Positions 42,693-50,969 are shown, counted from the first letter of the stretch. The stretch is DNA of 55,775 nucleotides from JAHEJX01 sp041605955 (GCA_041605955.1 JBFIXI010000020.1:1-55775), one strand, 5' to 3'. Numbers and translations are program-made. The notes: a model not told the origin generated them from the sequence alone.

Positions 42693-43204
42693 GCCTGCGC
42701 AAGACCGGAGCTCGGCTGGCCCAGCGGCTGCGCAGCGACGAGGCCGGGTTGAGCACCCTGGAGAAGGTGGGCGTGGCCGGGGTCATCATCACGATCATCG
42801 CCTTCATCCCACCGGCCCGGGGCCTCATCGGCGACGCGTACGACGCCATCTTCAAACGCCGCGACGCCAGCGGCGAGATCTCCGCTTTCTCGATCGCCGC
42901 CCGCGGCATCCTCATTACCGTCACCGCCCTCCTCGCCTTCGTCGGAACGGGGATCCTGATCTTGTATACCAACGTGGGCAAACGCCTCGCCTTTCTCATC
43001 ACCGGGGCGGCCGTGTTCGGATGGATGGTGATCGGAAGCATTCTCTTCGTCGTGTACGCCCCGCGGGGCATTCGCCCCACGTCGCTCGAGGGGCTGAACG
43101 CCTTCCAGATGCGCATCCCCGCCATTGCCCTAACCGTCGGATCGGCGATCCTGTTCGTGATGTTCGTCCTGGCACTCGATCGGTATGAGAAAGAGTCCGA
43201 ATAG
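42689..43204 (+). CDS. Membrane protein with a pilin-like N-terminus, last gene of the Rieske/b operon
   Basis: A 171-residue protein. After a basic N-terminus comes DEAGLSTLEKVGVAGVII: Gly20 followed by a hydrophobic stretch with Glu25, which matches the type IV/Flp prepilin cleavage pattern (G, then Glu at +5). Three more hydrophobic helices follow (about 67-90, 98-122, 140-163), so it is not a normal pilin. It overlaps the diheme cytochrome gene by ATGA. Unknown function; probably an accessory subunit. Confidence 0.72.
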   Translation: MSLRKTGARLAQRLRSDEAGLSTLEKVGVAGVIITIIAFIPPARGLIGDAYDAIFKRRDASGEISAFSIAARGILITVTALLAFVGTGILILYTNVGKRLAFLITGAAVFGWMVIGSILFVVYAPRGIRPTSLEGLNAFQMRIPAIALTVGSAILFVMFVLALDRYEKESE

Positions 43205-43245
43205 CGCGGCTTCCACCAGCGCCGACACCGCCGGCTCGCTCTCCT

Positions 43246-43890
43246 CTAGGCGCCGAGCGCGCCCTCCGGATCCGAGCTGAGGTGGAAGGTGAGGATCTGG
43301 AGCTCGGTGGAGAGGTCCACGCGGCGCACTTCGACTCCTTCCGGAACGTGGAGCACTGCAGGCGCAAAGTTGAGGATGGAGCGCACCCCGGCCCGCGTCA
43401 GCCGATCGGCGACGTCCTGGGCAGCTTCAGCCGGGGTGGCGATGATGCCGATCGACACGTTGCGCGAGTTCACGATGGATTCGAGGTCGTCCAGATTCTC
43501 GACGGTGAGATCGCCGACGTGGCGGCCCATCTTGTCCGCGTCGGCGTCGACGAGGGCCGCGATGCTGAACCCCCATGACTCGAAGCCGGCGTAGTTGGCG
43601 AGGGCCCGACCGAGGTTGCCGGCGCCGATGAGCACTACGGCGTAGCCGTGCGTCAATCCCAGCGCCTGGCGCAGCTGGTAGCGCAGCTCCGCCACGTTGT
43701 ACCCGACGCCGCGAGTGCCGTGCGACCCAAGATGGGATAGATCTTTGCGAACCTGGGCGGAGTTCACTCCCGCGATCGATGCGAGTTGCTCGGAAGAGCA
43801 TGTCTCCTGAGTAGCCGGTAGATCTCCCAGCGACCGCAGATAGACCGGTAGCCGGGAGACCGTCGCTTCTGGGATGGCCCTGCTCACCAC
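43246..43890 (-). CDS. rex: Redox-sensing transcriptional repressor Rex
   Basis: A 214-residue repressor that senses the NADH/NAD ratio. The N-terminal winged helix (SSEQLASIAGVNSAQVRKDL) binds DNA; the Rossmann domain begins at YAVVLIGAGNLGRALA (GxGxxG) and binds NAD(H); the C-terminal domain-swapped helix is present. The start is GTG at 43890 or 43887; a TATCCT box 5 or 8 nt upstream suggests a leaderless start. It is convergent with the Rieske/b operon. In actinobacteria Rex represses nuo and cyd genes under high NADH. Confidence 0.93.
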   Translation of the reverse strand: MVSRAIPEATVSRLPVYLRSLGDLPATQETCSSEQLASIAGVNSAQVRKDLSHLGSHGTRGVGYNVAELRYQLRQALGLTHGYAVVLIGAGNLGRALANYAGFESWGFSIAALVDADADKMGRHVGDLTVENLDDLESIVNSRNVSIGIIATPAEAAQDVADRLTRAGVRSILNFAPAVLHVPEGVEVRRVDLSTELQILTFHLSSDPEGALGA

Positions 43891-43895
43891 CTGGG

Positions 43896-43901
43896 AGGAT
43901 A
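43896..43901 (-). promoter_or_regulatory. -10 box TATCCT, probable leaderless start of rex
   Basis: TATCCT on the minus strand ends 5 nt before GTG 43890 and 8 nt before GTG 43887. No ribosome site is visible. Confidence 0.45.
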
Positions 43902-44006
43902 GACCTGGGTTGGCCGGCTGGAATCTCTCGAGCGGATATCGGCCGAGCCACCGGCCATTTGCCGGCCGGGAATCCAGCTGACTCCAACTAACGCTGCGCA
44001 GGCTGA

Positions 44007-44012
44007 TACCGT
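44007..44012 (+). promoter_or_regulatory. -10 box TACCGT, leaderless start of the 31-residue membrane peptide
   Basis: TACCGT ends 7 nt before the ATG at 44020. Confidence 0.45.
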
Positions 44013-44019
44013 CCTATTC

Positions 44020-44115
44020 ATGCGCCCAGTCACCGCCGGAGTCGTCCTGTTCTTGTTGGCGCTCATCGTCGGGACCTTCATCTGGAAGCTTCAGACGACC
44101 GGCTTGACGCTCTGA
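44020..44115 (+). CDS. 31-residue single-helix membrane peptide
   Basis: A very short gene: MRPVTAG, then a hydrophobic helix (about residues 7-22), IWKLQ, and a short polar end. It has no ribosome site but a TACCGT box 7 nt upstream, which argues for a real leaderless transcript. Its last 25 nt overlap the 3' end of the convergent adenosyltransferase gene. I cannot name a family; small one-helix proteins often join larger membrane complexes. Confidence 0.45.
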   Translation: MRPVTAGVVLFLLALIVGTFIWKLQTTGLTL

Positions 44116-44939
44116 ATGTCGACCGAGGTGGCGCCCACCTTGCGAAACGATACGGCGCCGCCCGCCTGTAGCGGGTAGTCCTCGTCGGCGCGGCCGCCGC
44201 GTACCGCAACCGCCATCTGGCCGTAGGAATCGACGTGGAGAAGACCCTCCCCCACCATCACATCACCGTAGGCGGTGACCCAGGTGAGTCGGTGCTCGCC
44301 GGCACCTATCCGCATGATGACGTCGTCCCCCGGATGGATCCCGACCATCGCGAGATCCTCTGGGCTGATGTTCGACTGGGCATTCCCGAAGTGATCCATC
44401 CACAACACCTCGCCGTGGACGGCGTCCGGTTCGTGCTCGACGAGCGGAAGCATCAGTGGCGTGATCGTGTCGGGGGCCACCTCCGGCCCCAGTTCCTCGA
44501 ATTCGGCTTGCCCAGACGCGACGACTGCAGCCGCCGGCGCGAACCTGTCGCGACCGTCGAACGTCACCCCGCTGGCCGGCAGCACGAGCTCCGGATTCTC
44601 GAGGGCAACCACGGCGTCGGCGCCGCCCACCATGGCGACCGCAGGAGCCAACAGTCCGTTGTCAGGACCGATGAAGACCCCCCACTCCGTGCGGGCCGCG
44701 ATTGCCCGACGCGACGTACCCACGCCTGGATCAACGACTGCTAGTGCTACGCCGGGAGGCATGTATTGCACGGCTCGCAGTAGCGCCAGAGCCGCCGCCC
44801 TGACGTCACCGCGAGGGAAGTCGTGACCGATGTCGATCACTGTGACTTCGGGAGCGATGCGAGCGATGACGCCGTGGACCACGCCGACGAACTCGTCGGT
44901 GTGCCCGAAGTCGGAGAGAAACGAGATCGGACCTACCAT
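44091..44939 (-). CDS. SAM hydroxide adenosyltransferase (DUF62/fluorinase-chlorinase fold)
   Basis: A 282-residue enzyme that splits S-adenosylmethionine with water to adenosine and methionine. Seen: SFLSDFGHTDEFVG at the N-terminus, AVVDPGVGTSRR, FIGPDNGLLAPA and the C-terminal beta-domain with DHFGNAQSNI. The family includes the rare halogenases, but this sequence looks like the common hydrolase branch. The ATG at 44939 is 7 nt after a TATCCT box; the open frame to 45041 is not used. It is divergent from the ABC transporter genes. Confidence 0.88.
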   Translation of the reverse strand: MVGPISFLSDFGHTDEFVGVVHGVIARIAPEVTVIDIGHDFPRGDVRAAALALLRAVQYMPPGVALAVVDPGVGTSRRAIAARTEWGVFIGPDNGLLAPAVAMVGGADAVVALENPELVLPASGVTFDGRDRFAPAAAVVASGQAEFEELGPEVAPDTITPLMLPLVEHEPDAVHGEVLWMDHFGNAQSNISPEDLAMVGIHPGDDVIMRIGAGEHRLTWVTAYGDVMVGEGLLHVDSYGQMAVAVRGGRADEDYPLQAGGAVSFRKVGATSVDIQSVKPVV

Positions 44940-44946
44940 GGTCGGC

Positions 44947-44952
44947 AGGATA
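44947..44952 (-). promoter_or_regulatory. -10 box TATCCT, leaderless start of the adenosyltransferase gene
   Basis: TATCCT on the minus strand ends 7 nt before the ATG at 44939. Confidence 0.5.
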
Positions 44953-45016
44953 GGGCGGAGCCCGCGGCCACCTCCGCGGCGGGCGCGGCCCCGGCTCCGT
45001 CGCGGGACCGGCCCCC

Positions 45017-45022
45017 TAGCAT
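45017..45022 (+). promoter_or_regulatory. -10 box TAGCAT, leaderless start of the ABC operon
   Basis: TAGCAT ends 6 nt before the GTG at 45029; no ribosome site precedes this GTG. Confidence 0.5.
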
Positions 45023-45028
45023 TCGTTC

Positions 45029-46843
45029 GTGGGCGCGCCACCTTCCCTTCCTGCCGGATTCGACCGTCCCGGCGTAACCGCAGTGCTGCGCCGCGGGCTC
45101 CGTCTCATCCGCCACCTGGTGGCGCTGCACCCCGTTGCGTATGCGCTGGGCGCGCTCGGCGCGACGGCCTATGTGAGTGCGATCGTGGCCGCGGCCGTCG
45201 TCATCGGGAACGTGACCGACGACCTGATCATCCCGGTGCTCGATGCCGGCACAGACCCGGCCGGGCTGGTGTGGCCGGCGCTGTTCGCCATTGCCGGAGT
45301 GGCCCTGTGGAAGGCGATCGGGATCACCTTCCGCCGCGCCGGTGCCGGATGGCTGCAGTCACGATGCCAGGCGGACGTGCGCCGTCGGCTCATCGACTAC
45401 ATGCTCCGCCTCGAGCTGCGGTGGCACCAGCATCGCGGCGTCGGCGATCTGTTGGCTGTGGCCGATTCCGACGCCGGGAGCGCCACGTGGATCCTGGCCC
45501 CACTCCCCTACGCCACCGGAACCCTGCTGCTACTCGTGGGCACGGCCACTCTGATTCTCTTGATCGATCCGATGCTGGCTGTGATCGCCGTGATCGCTCT
45601 CGCCCTCATCATCGCGATCGACGTGCGCGGCTCGTGGCTCACCTTTGGGATGTTCGAGTCGATTCAGCGGCGCCGGGGCGAGGTGGCCAGGGTGGTTCAC
45701 GAGAGCTTCGACGGTGCGCTCACGGTCAAAGCGCTCGGCCGGGAGCAGTTCGAAACGAATCGGTTGCGAATCGCTTCGGAGGCGCTGCGTGATGACCTGA
45801 CTCGAATCGGGACTGTGTGGGCGGGCTATCGGGTGCTCGTCGAGGGCGCGCTGTCTGCAGTCATCGTGATCCTCCTGGTATTCGGGGCGGCCCGGATCGG
45901 CGCCGGCGCAATGACCGGCGGCGAGCTGGTGACCATTGCCTACCTGTTCAGCCTGCTGACGATCCCCGTCCGGGTCGTCGGATTCGTGCTGTGGGATTTG
46001 GCGCACTCTTCGGCGTCATGGACCCGAGTGCAGCACGTATACGACTCCGCCCAGCTGGTCGAATATGGCCAACTGCTCCCGCGGTCTGGCGGGACGGGAG
46101 CTGCGGTGACTACCAGCCCGGTGGCCTTCGCCTACGAGGAGGAGCAAATCCTGCGCGATGTCGAGATGCCGATCGACGCAGGCCGCACCGTTGCGATCGT
46201 CGGACCGACCGGTTCCGGCAAGTCGACTATCGCGCTGCTGCTGGCCCGACTATGGGATCCATCTTCGGGAGTGATCCGATTGGACGACCGTGATCTCCGC
46301 GACTTCGCCCGGGCGGCGCTTCCCGGTGAAGTTGGGTTCGTTTCCCAAGAGACTTTCGTCTTCGATGACACCGTGCGCGCCAACATTGCCGTGGGCGCCT
46401 ACCCCACCCCCGAGGCCGTGGCGACCGCGTCTCGGCTGGCCCGGGCTCACGAGTTCATCGAGCAACTGCCCCACGGTTACGACACCATGCTCGGGGAGCG
46501 GGGAACAACGCTGTCGGGCGGGCAGCGGCAACGGGTGGCCCTGGCCCGAGCGCTGGTGAGGCTGCCCCGGCTCCTGATACTCGACGATGCGACCTCGTCC
46601 GTCGACGCCAGCGTGGAGGCTGAGATCCTGGCGGCGCTGAAGGAGGCCGAGCTGCCATCGACGATCGTCATCGTGGCGTACCGGCGATCGTCGATCCTCC
46701 TTGCCGATGAGGTGATCTACGTCGAAGACGGCCGTGTCGCCGGCCGGGGCCGCCATGAGGATCTCCTGGCGATCCCGGGGTACGCCGAGATCTTGGAGGC
46801 CTACGAGGAGCAGGATGGCGAAGCGGCCGGGGTGGCGCCGTGA
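45029..46843 (+). CDS. ABC exporter half-transporter with degenerate nucleotide site
   Basis: A 604-residue protein: six-helix membrane domain, then an ATPase domain with Walker A GPTGSGKST (near 391), signature LSGGQRQR and Walker B LLILDDATSSVD. The catalytic Glu after Walker B is Asp520, and the switch His is Tyr551 (VIVAYRRSS). These changes mark the non-canonical site of heterodimeric exporters such as BmrCD or TM287/288. The partner follows with GTGA overlap. Substrate (drug, lipid or peptide) cannot be read. Confidence 0.9.
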   Translation: MGAPPSLPAGFDRPGVTAVLRRGLRLIRHLVALHPVAYALGALGATAYVSAIVAAAVVIGNVTDDLIIPVLDAGTDPAGLVWPALFAIAGVALWKAIGITFRRAGAGWLQSRCQADVRRRLIDYMLRLELRWHQHRGVGDLLAVADSDAGSATWILAPLPYATGTLLLLVGTATLILLIDPMLAVIAVIALALIIAIDVRGSWLTFGMFESIQRRRGEVARVVHESFDGALTVKALGREQFETNRLRIASEALRDDLTRIGTVWAGYRVLVEGALSAVIVILLVFGAARIGAGAMTGGELVTIAYLFSLLTIPVRVVGFVLWDLAHSSASWTRVQHVYDSAQLVEYGQLLPRSGGTGAAVTTSPVAFAYEEEQILRDVEMPIDAGRTVAIVGPTGSGKSTIALLLARLWDPSSGVIRLDDRDLRDFARAALPGEVGFVSQETFVFDDTVRANIAVGAYPTPEAVATASRLARAHEFIEQLPHGYDTMLGERGTTLSGGQRQRVALARALVRLPRLLILDDATSSVDASVEAEILAALKEAELPSTIVIVAYRRSSILLADEVIYVEDGRVAGRGRHEDLLAIPGYAEILEAYEEQDGEAAGVAP

Positions 46844-48654
46844 CCACGGAGCCCGCCGCCCCCGAAGCGCAGCCGGGCATCTGGGAGACCGAGATCGGAA
46901 CGGTTACTGCGCTGCGACGGGTGCTACACGTCGCCCCCGAGCTACGCCGCGGCATCTGGGTCACCGTCGTCCTCGCCGCCCTCGGAACCGCGATTGCGCT
47001 CGTGGTGCCGATCATCGTCCAGGTCCTGGTCGATACCGAGCTGCTCGCAGGCGAAGCCATCGATATGCGCAACGTGATCGAGCGAGGGGCGGTGGCTCTG
47101 GGGGCAATGGCGCTGGCCATGATCGTCCGGCGAGCGGCGTTGGTGCGATTGGCGGTCCGCGCCGCCGCCGGCCTCAGCGAGCTGCGCGTGCGGGCTTTCG
47201 CCCACATCCACGACTTGTCGCTGCTCTACGTCCAGAGCGAACGGAGGGGGGCGTTGGTATCGCGGGTCACGTCGGACATCACTGCGATCCAGGACTTCAT
47301 GGAGTGGGGCGGAGTCGGGATGCTCGTGGGCACCGCCCAAGCCCTCCTGGCCATCTTGGCCATGCTCGTCTACCGCTGGCAGCTGGCTCTCTTCGTGGTG
47401 GGTGCGGCCGCCATCTACACGCTTTTGCTGATCTGGTTCCAGAACATCCTGCGCCGCGGTCACGACCGAGTGAGACAGCGCGTCGGCATCACCCTGGGGA
47501 CGATGAGCGAAGCCATCTCCGGCCTGTCCACGATTCGCGCTTACGGCGCCGAGGACCAGACGATGGATCGCGTCAGCGAGGCGCTCGACTCCCAGGCACG
47601 GGTCGAGATCAGGACTGCCTGGTTCGGTGCCATGTTGTTCTCCAGCGCAGAGCTGTTCGCCGGGCTGATCACTGCCGGCGTGGTGGCCATCGGGGTGGCC
47701 ACGCCCATCGCCGACGCGACCAGCGCCGGAACATTGATTGCATTCCTGTTCCTGGTGAACCTGCTCGTGGAACCGTTGCAGACCCTGGTGGAGACCCTCG
47801 AGCAAGCCCAGGCGGCGGCCGCCGGCATCCGCCGCATCCTCAATGTGTTGGACACGCCAACGGAGATCCCGAATCCGGGAGGGACAGAGCTCTTGCTGCC
47901 CGCCGGGCCGCTGGCCCTCGACCTCGAATCCGTCAGCTACCGCTACCCGGGCGGTCGGGACGACGTCGTCGTCGATGTGTCGCTTCAGATAGCCCCGGGC
48001 AAACGGATCGCCGTCGTCGGCAAGACCGGATCGGGGAAATCGACCTTTGCCAAGCTCGTCACGCGGTTGCTCGAGCCGCAAGGGGGAGAGATTTGTGTCG
48101 GTGGGATTCCGATCGATCACGTGGGATTCTCCGAACTACGCAATCGAGTCGGTTTCGTGCCTCAAGAAGGCTTCCTCTTCGATGCCTCGGTGGCCGACAA
48201 CATCCGCTACGGCCAAGTCGACGCCACCGATGCTGTCGTTGCCGCCGCTTGTCACGATCTGGGATTGACCGAGTGGGTGGCCGGGTTGCCGGGCGGACTG
48301 GCAACCATCGCCGGCGAGCGGGGCAGCCAGCTCTCAGCCGGCGAGCGCCAGCTCGTGGCGCTGGTGCGAGCGTGGATCTCGCAGCCCGACCTGCTGGTGC
48401 TCGATGAGGCCACATCGGCGGTCGACGCGGCTTTGGAGGTTCGATTGCGCAATGCGATGCAGGCCGCCACTGCCGGCCGGACCTCCGTCACGATCGCCCA
48501 TCGCCTGTCGACCGCGGAAGCGGCCGACGAGGTGCTGGTCTTCGACCGCGGACGGCTGGTCGAGCGCGGCAGTCATCGTGAGCTGTTGCGGGCCGGGGGA
48601 ACCTATGCCGCGCTCCACGCGGACTGGGCGGCCGGGGCGACGGCGGCGTCCTAG
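46840..48654 (+). CDS. ABC exporter half-transporter, canonical nucleotide site
   Basis: A 604-residue partner of the preceding gene. Membrane domain then ATPase domain with Walker A GKTGSGKST, Walker B LLVLDEATSAVD with the catalytic Glu, and the switch His in VTIAHRLST. Its signature motif is altered (LSAGERQ rather than LSGGQ), so it pairs with the degenerate site of the other half to leave one strong ATPase site. Start GTG with GTGA overlap. Its TAG shares 4 nt with the stop of the convergent HMG-CoA lyase gene. Confidence 0.9.
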   Translation: MTTEPAAPEAQPGIWETEIGTVTALRRVLHVAPELRRGIWVTVVLAALGTAIALVVPIIVQVLVDTELLAGEAIDMRNVIERGAVALGAMALAMIVRRAALVRLAVRAAAGLSELRVRAFAHIHDLSLLYVQSERRGALVSRVTSDITAIQDFMEWGGVGMLVGTAQALLAILAMLVYRWQLALFVVGAAAIYTLLLIWFQNILRRGHDRVRQRVGITLGTMSEAISGLSTIRAYGAEDQTMDRVSEALDSQARVEIRTAWFGAMLFSSAELFAGLITAGVVAIGVATPIADATSAGTLIAFLFLVNLLVEPLQTLVETLEQAQAAAAGIRRILNVLDTPTEIPNPGGTELLLPAGPLALDLESVSYRYPGGRDDVVVDVSLQIAPGKRIAVVGKTGSGKSTFAKLVTRLLEPQGGEICVGGIPIDHVGFSELRNRVGFVPQEGFLFDASVADNIRYGQVDATDAVVAAACHDLGLTEWVAGLPGGLATIAGERGSQLSAGERQLVALVRAWISQPDLLVLDEATSAVDAALEVRLRNAMQAATAGRTSVTIAHRLSTAEAADEVLVFDRGRLVERGSHRELLRAGGTYAALHADWAAGATAAS

Positions 48655-49577
48655 GCCGGAAACCCTCCGGCGCGACCGATTGCCGCCGGGAGCTGGCGCC
48701 CCAGCTTGCTCCCCAACCAGCGCCCGATGTCGGCGACGGCGGCTGTGTCGATCCCGGTGGTCACGCCTGAGCGGTGCAGCATGTACAGCACATCCTCGGT
48801 CGCGACGTTGCCGGTGGCGTCCGGGGCGAACGGACAACCGCCGACACCGCCCACCGCGGCATCCACTGTGGTGACTCCTGCTTGGATAGCGGCGAACACA
48901 TTGGCGACCGCCGTGTTGCGGGTGTCGTGGAAATGAACCCGCAGCGGAACGTCTTCTGCCACCTGCTGAACCGCGGCCAATCGTTCCACGACCGTCACCG
49001 GCACGGCCACCCCGATGGTGTCGCCCAGGGCGATCTCGTCGGCCCCGGCGGCAGCCGCCCGCCGCGCCAGGCTGGTGACGGCCTCGGCGGCTACTTCGCC
49101 CTCGAAAGGGCAACCCCAAACCACGGAGATGGTGACCGTGCAACTGCGGCCCGTCGCTTTCGCCTCGGGAATCATCGCCTCGATCTCAGCCATCGCCGCA
49201 TCAACCGAAGTCCGCTGGTTCGACCGGCTGAAGCCCTCGGTGGCCGCGACGGAGAAGTTGATCTCGTCGACTTGCGTGTCGAGCGCTCGCTCCAGGCCAC
49301 GGCGGTTCAGCACCAGTCCGATGTATGACGTGTCCGGACCACCCATCGTGAGCTTGGCCATGACCGCCTCCGCATCGGCCATCTGCGGCACCAGGCCGGG
49401 GTGAACGAACGAAGCCGTCTCGATCCGCCGGACGCCGGCCGCTAGCAAGCGACGGATCAGCGCCACCTTCTCGTCCGTGGACAGGATCGTGGTCTCGTTT
49501 TGCAGCCCGTCGCGTGGCCCGACTTCGACAACGGAAACCTCGACTGGCAACATTCCGGCGATGGCGGGCGCTTCCAT
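48651..49577 (-). CDS. mvaB: Hydroxymethylglutaryl-CoA lyase
   Basis: A 308-residue TIM-barrel enzyme that splits HMG-CoA to acetoacetate and acetyl-CoA, the last step of leucine breakdown. Seen: VEVGPRDGLQNE (metal and substrate site), VVWGCPFEGEV, HFHDTRNTAVAN with the metal His residues and GGCPFAPDATGN with the catalytic Cys of the family. I chose the ATG at 49577 because TAGGTT lies exactly 7 nt before it; a TTG at 49586 is in frame but would sit on that box. It stands alone, convergent with the ABC genes. Confidence 0.88.
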   Translation of the reverse strand: MEAPAIAGMLPVEVSVVEVGPRDGLQNETTILSTDEKVALIRRLLAAGVRRIETASFVHPGLVPQMADAEAVMAKLTMGGPDTSYIGLVLNRRGLERALDTQVDEINFSVAATEGFSRSNQRTSVDAAMAEIEAMIPEAKATGRSCTVTISVVWGCPFEGEVAAEAVTSLARRAAAAGADEIALGDTIGVAVPVTVVERLAAVQQVAEDVPLRVHFHDTRNTAVANVFAAIQAGVTTVDAAVGGVGGCPFAPDATGNVATEDVLYMLHRSGVTTGIDTAAVADIGRWLGSKLGRQLPAAIGRAGGFPA

Positions 49578-49584
49578 AGGCGCC

Positions 49585-49590
49585 AACCTA
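49585..49590 (-). promoter_or_regulatory. -10 box TAGGTT, leaderless start of the HMG-CoA lyase gene
   Basis: TAGGTT on the minus strand ends 7 nt before the ATG at 49577. Confidence 0.5.
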
Positions 49591-49651
49591 ATCAGGGCCG
49601 GGAGTCATTCGTCCCCGTCCGCCGACCCCGTCGGAACGCCGAGGAGGCGCC

Positions 49652-50227
49652 TTGAGCTTCGATACGATGCGGCTGTTCTTCTCGATGCTGGCCGTAGCCG
49701 CCAACGCCAGCGTCATAGGGTTCATCGTGCTCAGCCTGGCTGCCGCCCGCAGCGACGGGGCGGCACGGCTGCGCTCCTCGATTCTCGACTCGTTGGCCGG
49801 CTACGAGTTGTGGCTGGCAGCCGGCGTGGCGACCGTGGCGACCCTGGGGAGCCTCTACTTGTCGGAGATCGTCCATCTGGTGCCGTGTCGACTGTGCTGG
49901 TTTCAACGGATCTTCATGTACCCGCTGGTCATCGTTCTCGGCGTTGCCGGCTGGCGGCGCGATTTCCACAACCGGCTGGTAGCCAACATCCTCGCCACGA
50001 TCGGGTTGGGGTTCGCGGCCTATCACTACCTGATTCAGCACTTCCCTTCGCTGGAGTCGGGGAGCTGCGACGCTTGGGCTCCCTGTAGCGCTGCCTACAT
50101 TTGGCAGTGGAACTTCATCTCGATCCCGTACATGGCGGGCAGCGCCTTCGCCTTGATCCTGACCCTGATGTTGGCTTTGCGAACCAACGTGGTCAGAATG
50201 GCGATTCCCGAGCCGGTGGAGCGATAG
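49652..50227 (+). CDS. DsbB-family disulfide oxidase (BdbC-like)
   Basis: A 191-residue membrane protein with four to five helices and the two cysteine pairs of DsbB/BdbC: Cys79/Cys82 (VPCRLCWFQR) and Cys139/Cys145 (GSCDAWAPCS). It would use quinone to oxidise a periplasmic thioredoxin-like partner. Start TTG at 49652 with a strong gaggagg site. The gene 4 nt after it encodes such a partner. They could serve cytochrome c or secreted-protein maturation, an inference supported by the many Cys-rich exported proteins here. Confidence 0.88.
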   Translation: MSFDTMRLFFSMLAVAANASVIGFIVLSLAAARSDGAARLRSSILDSLAGYELWLAAGVATVATLGSLYLSEIVHLVPCRLCWFQRIFMYPLVIVLGVAGWRRDFHNRLVANILATIGLGFAAYHYLIQHFPSLESGSCDAWAPCSAAYIWQWNFISIPYMAGSAFALILTLMLALRTNVVRMAIPEPVER

Positions 50228-50231
50228 ACCG

Positions 50232-50942
50232 ATGAGCCAACCGAAAGCCGCGCCGAAGCGCAAGATGCCGTCACCGAAGGCGGCGCCCGCCCGCGTCGCC
50301 TCGAGCGCCGGCAAGGGCAAGAAGCCGGCCGCACAGGCTCCCAAGCCGAAACGCTCCATTCCGGTCGTCGGCATCATCTTTGGAGTCATCGCCGTGCTGC
50401 TCGTCGCCGCGGTCACCCTCACCGGTAACACGGGGCCCGATGGCGAGTTCGGCGAACCCGCCATCAGCGGTGAGAACCTGCCGCCATTCCAGCGCACGGC
50501 CAGCGACCCGGCCATCGGTCAATCTGCACCGGTGGCGGTTGGAGAGGATTTCGCCGGACAGCCGGTGACCATCGGCGAGGCGGGTACCCCTACCGCGATC
50601 GTATTTCTGGCGCACTGGTGTCCGCACTGTCAGGCTGAGGTCCCCCAGGTGCAGGCGTGGCTCGACGCCGGCGGCGGAGTCGAAGGTGTCGCCATCAAGA
50701 GTGTGGCGACGTCGAGCAACTCGGCTCGCGACAACTATCCGCCGTCCGCTTGGCTCGAGCGCGAGGGCTGGAGCTCGGAAGTGCTCCTCGACGACAGCGA
50801 CAACAGCGTGTGGCAGTCGTACGGGGCGGGGGGATTCCCTTACTGGGTCTTCCTCAACGGCGACGGTACCGTCGCCGCCCGCAACTCGGGCCGGTTGGAC
50901 ATTGCCACCCTGGAGCAGTTCCTGTTGGCCCTGGCCTCGTAG
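50232..50942 (+). CDS. Membrane-anchored thioredoxin-like protein (TlpA/DsbA-type)
   Basis: A 236-residue protein. A basic, Pro/Ala/Lys-rich cytoplasmic N-terminus (about 1-42) is followed by one helix (about 43-64) and an external thioredoxin domain with the active site WCPHC (129-133) and a cis-Pro in GGFPYWVFLN. The CPHC motif favours oxidation or isomerisation like DsbA. It is 4 nt after the DsbB-like gene, its likely oxidant. Confidence 0.88.
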   Translation: MSQPKAAPKRKMPSPKAAPARVASSAGKGKKPAAQAPKPKRSIPVVGIIFGVIAVLLVAAVTLTGNTGPDGEFGEPAISGENLPPFQRTASDPAIGQSAPVAVGEDFAGQPVTIGEAGTPTAIVFLAHWCPHCQAEVPQVQAWLDAGGGVEGVAIKSVATSSNSARDNYPPSAWLEREGWSSEVLLDDSDNSVWQSYGAGGFPYWVFLNGDGTVAARNSGRLDIATLEQFLLALAS

Positions 50943-50969
50943 GGCACACCCAACAGCTTTCCCCCGCGA

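Noticed and set aside
44091..44939. A halogenase (fluorinase/chlorinase) reading of the DUF62 gene
   Set aside because: No halogenase-specific insertion is evident and the context is housekeeping; the hydroxide adenosyltransferase branch is far more common.
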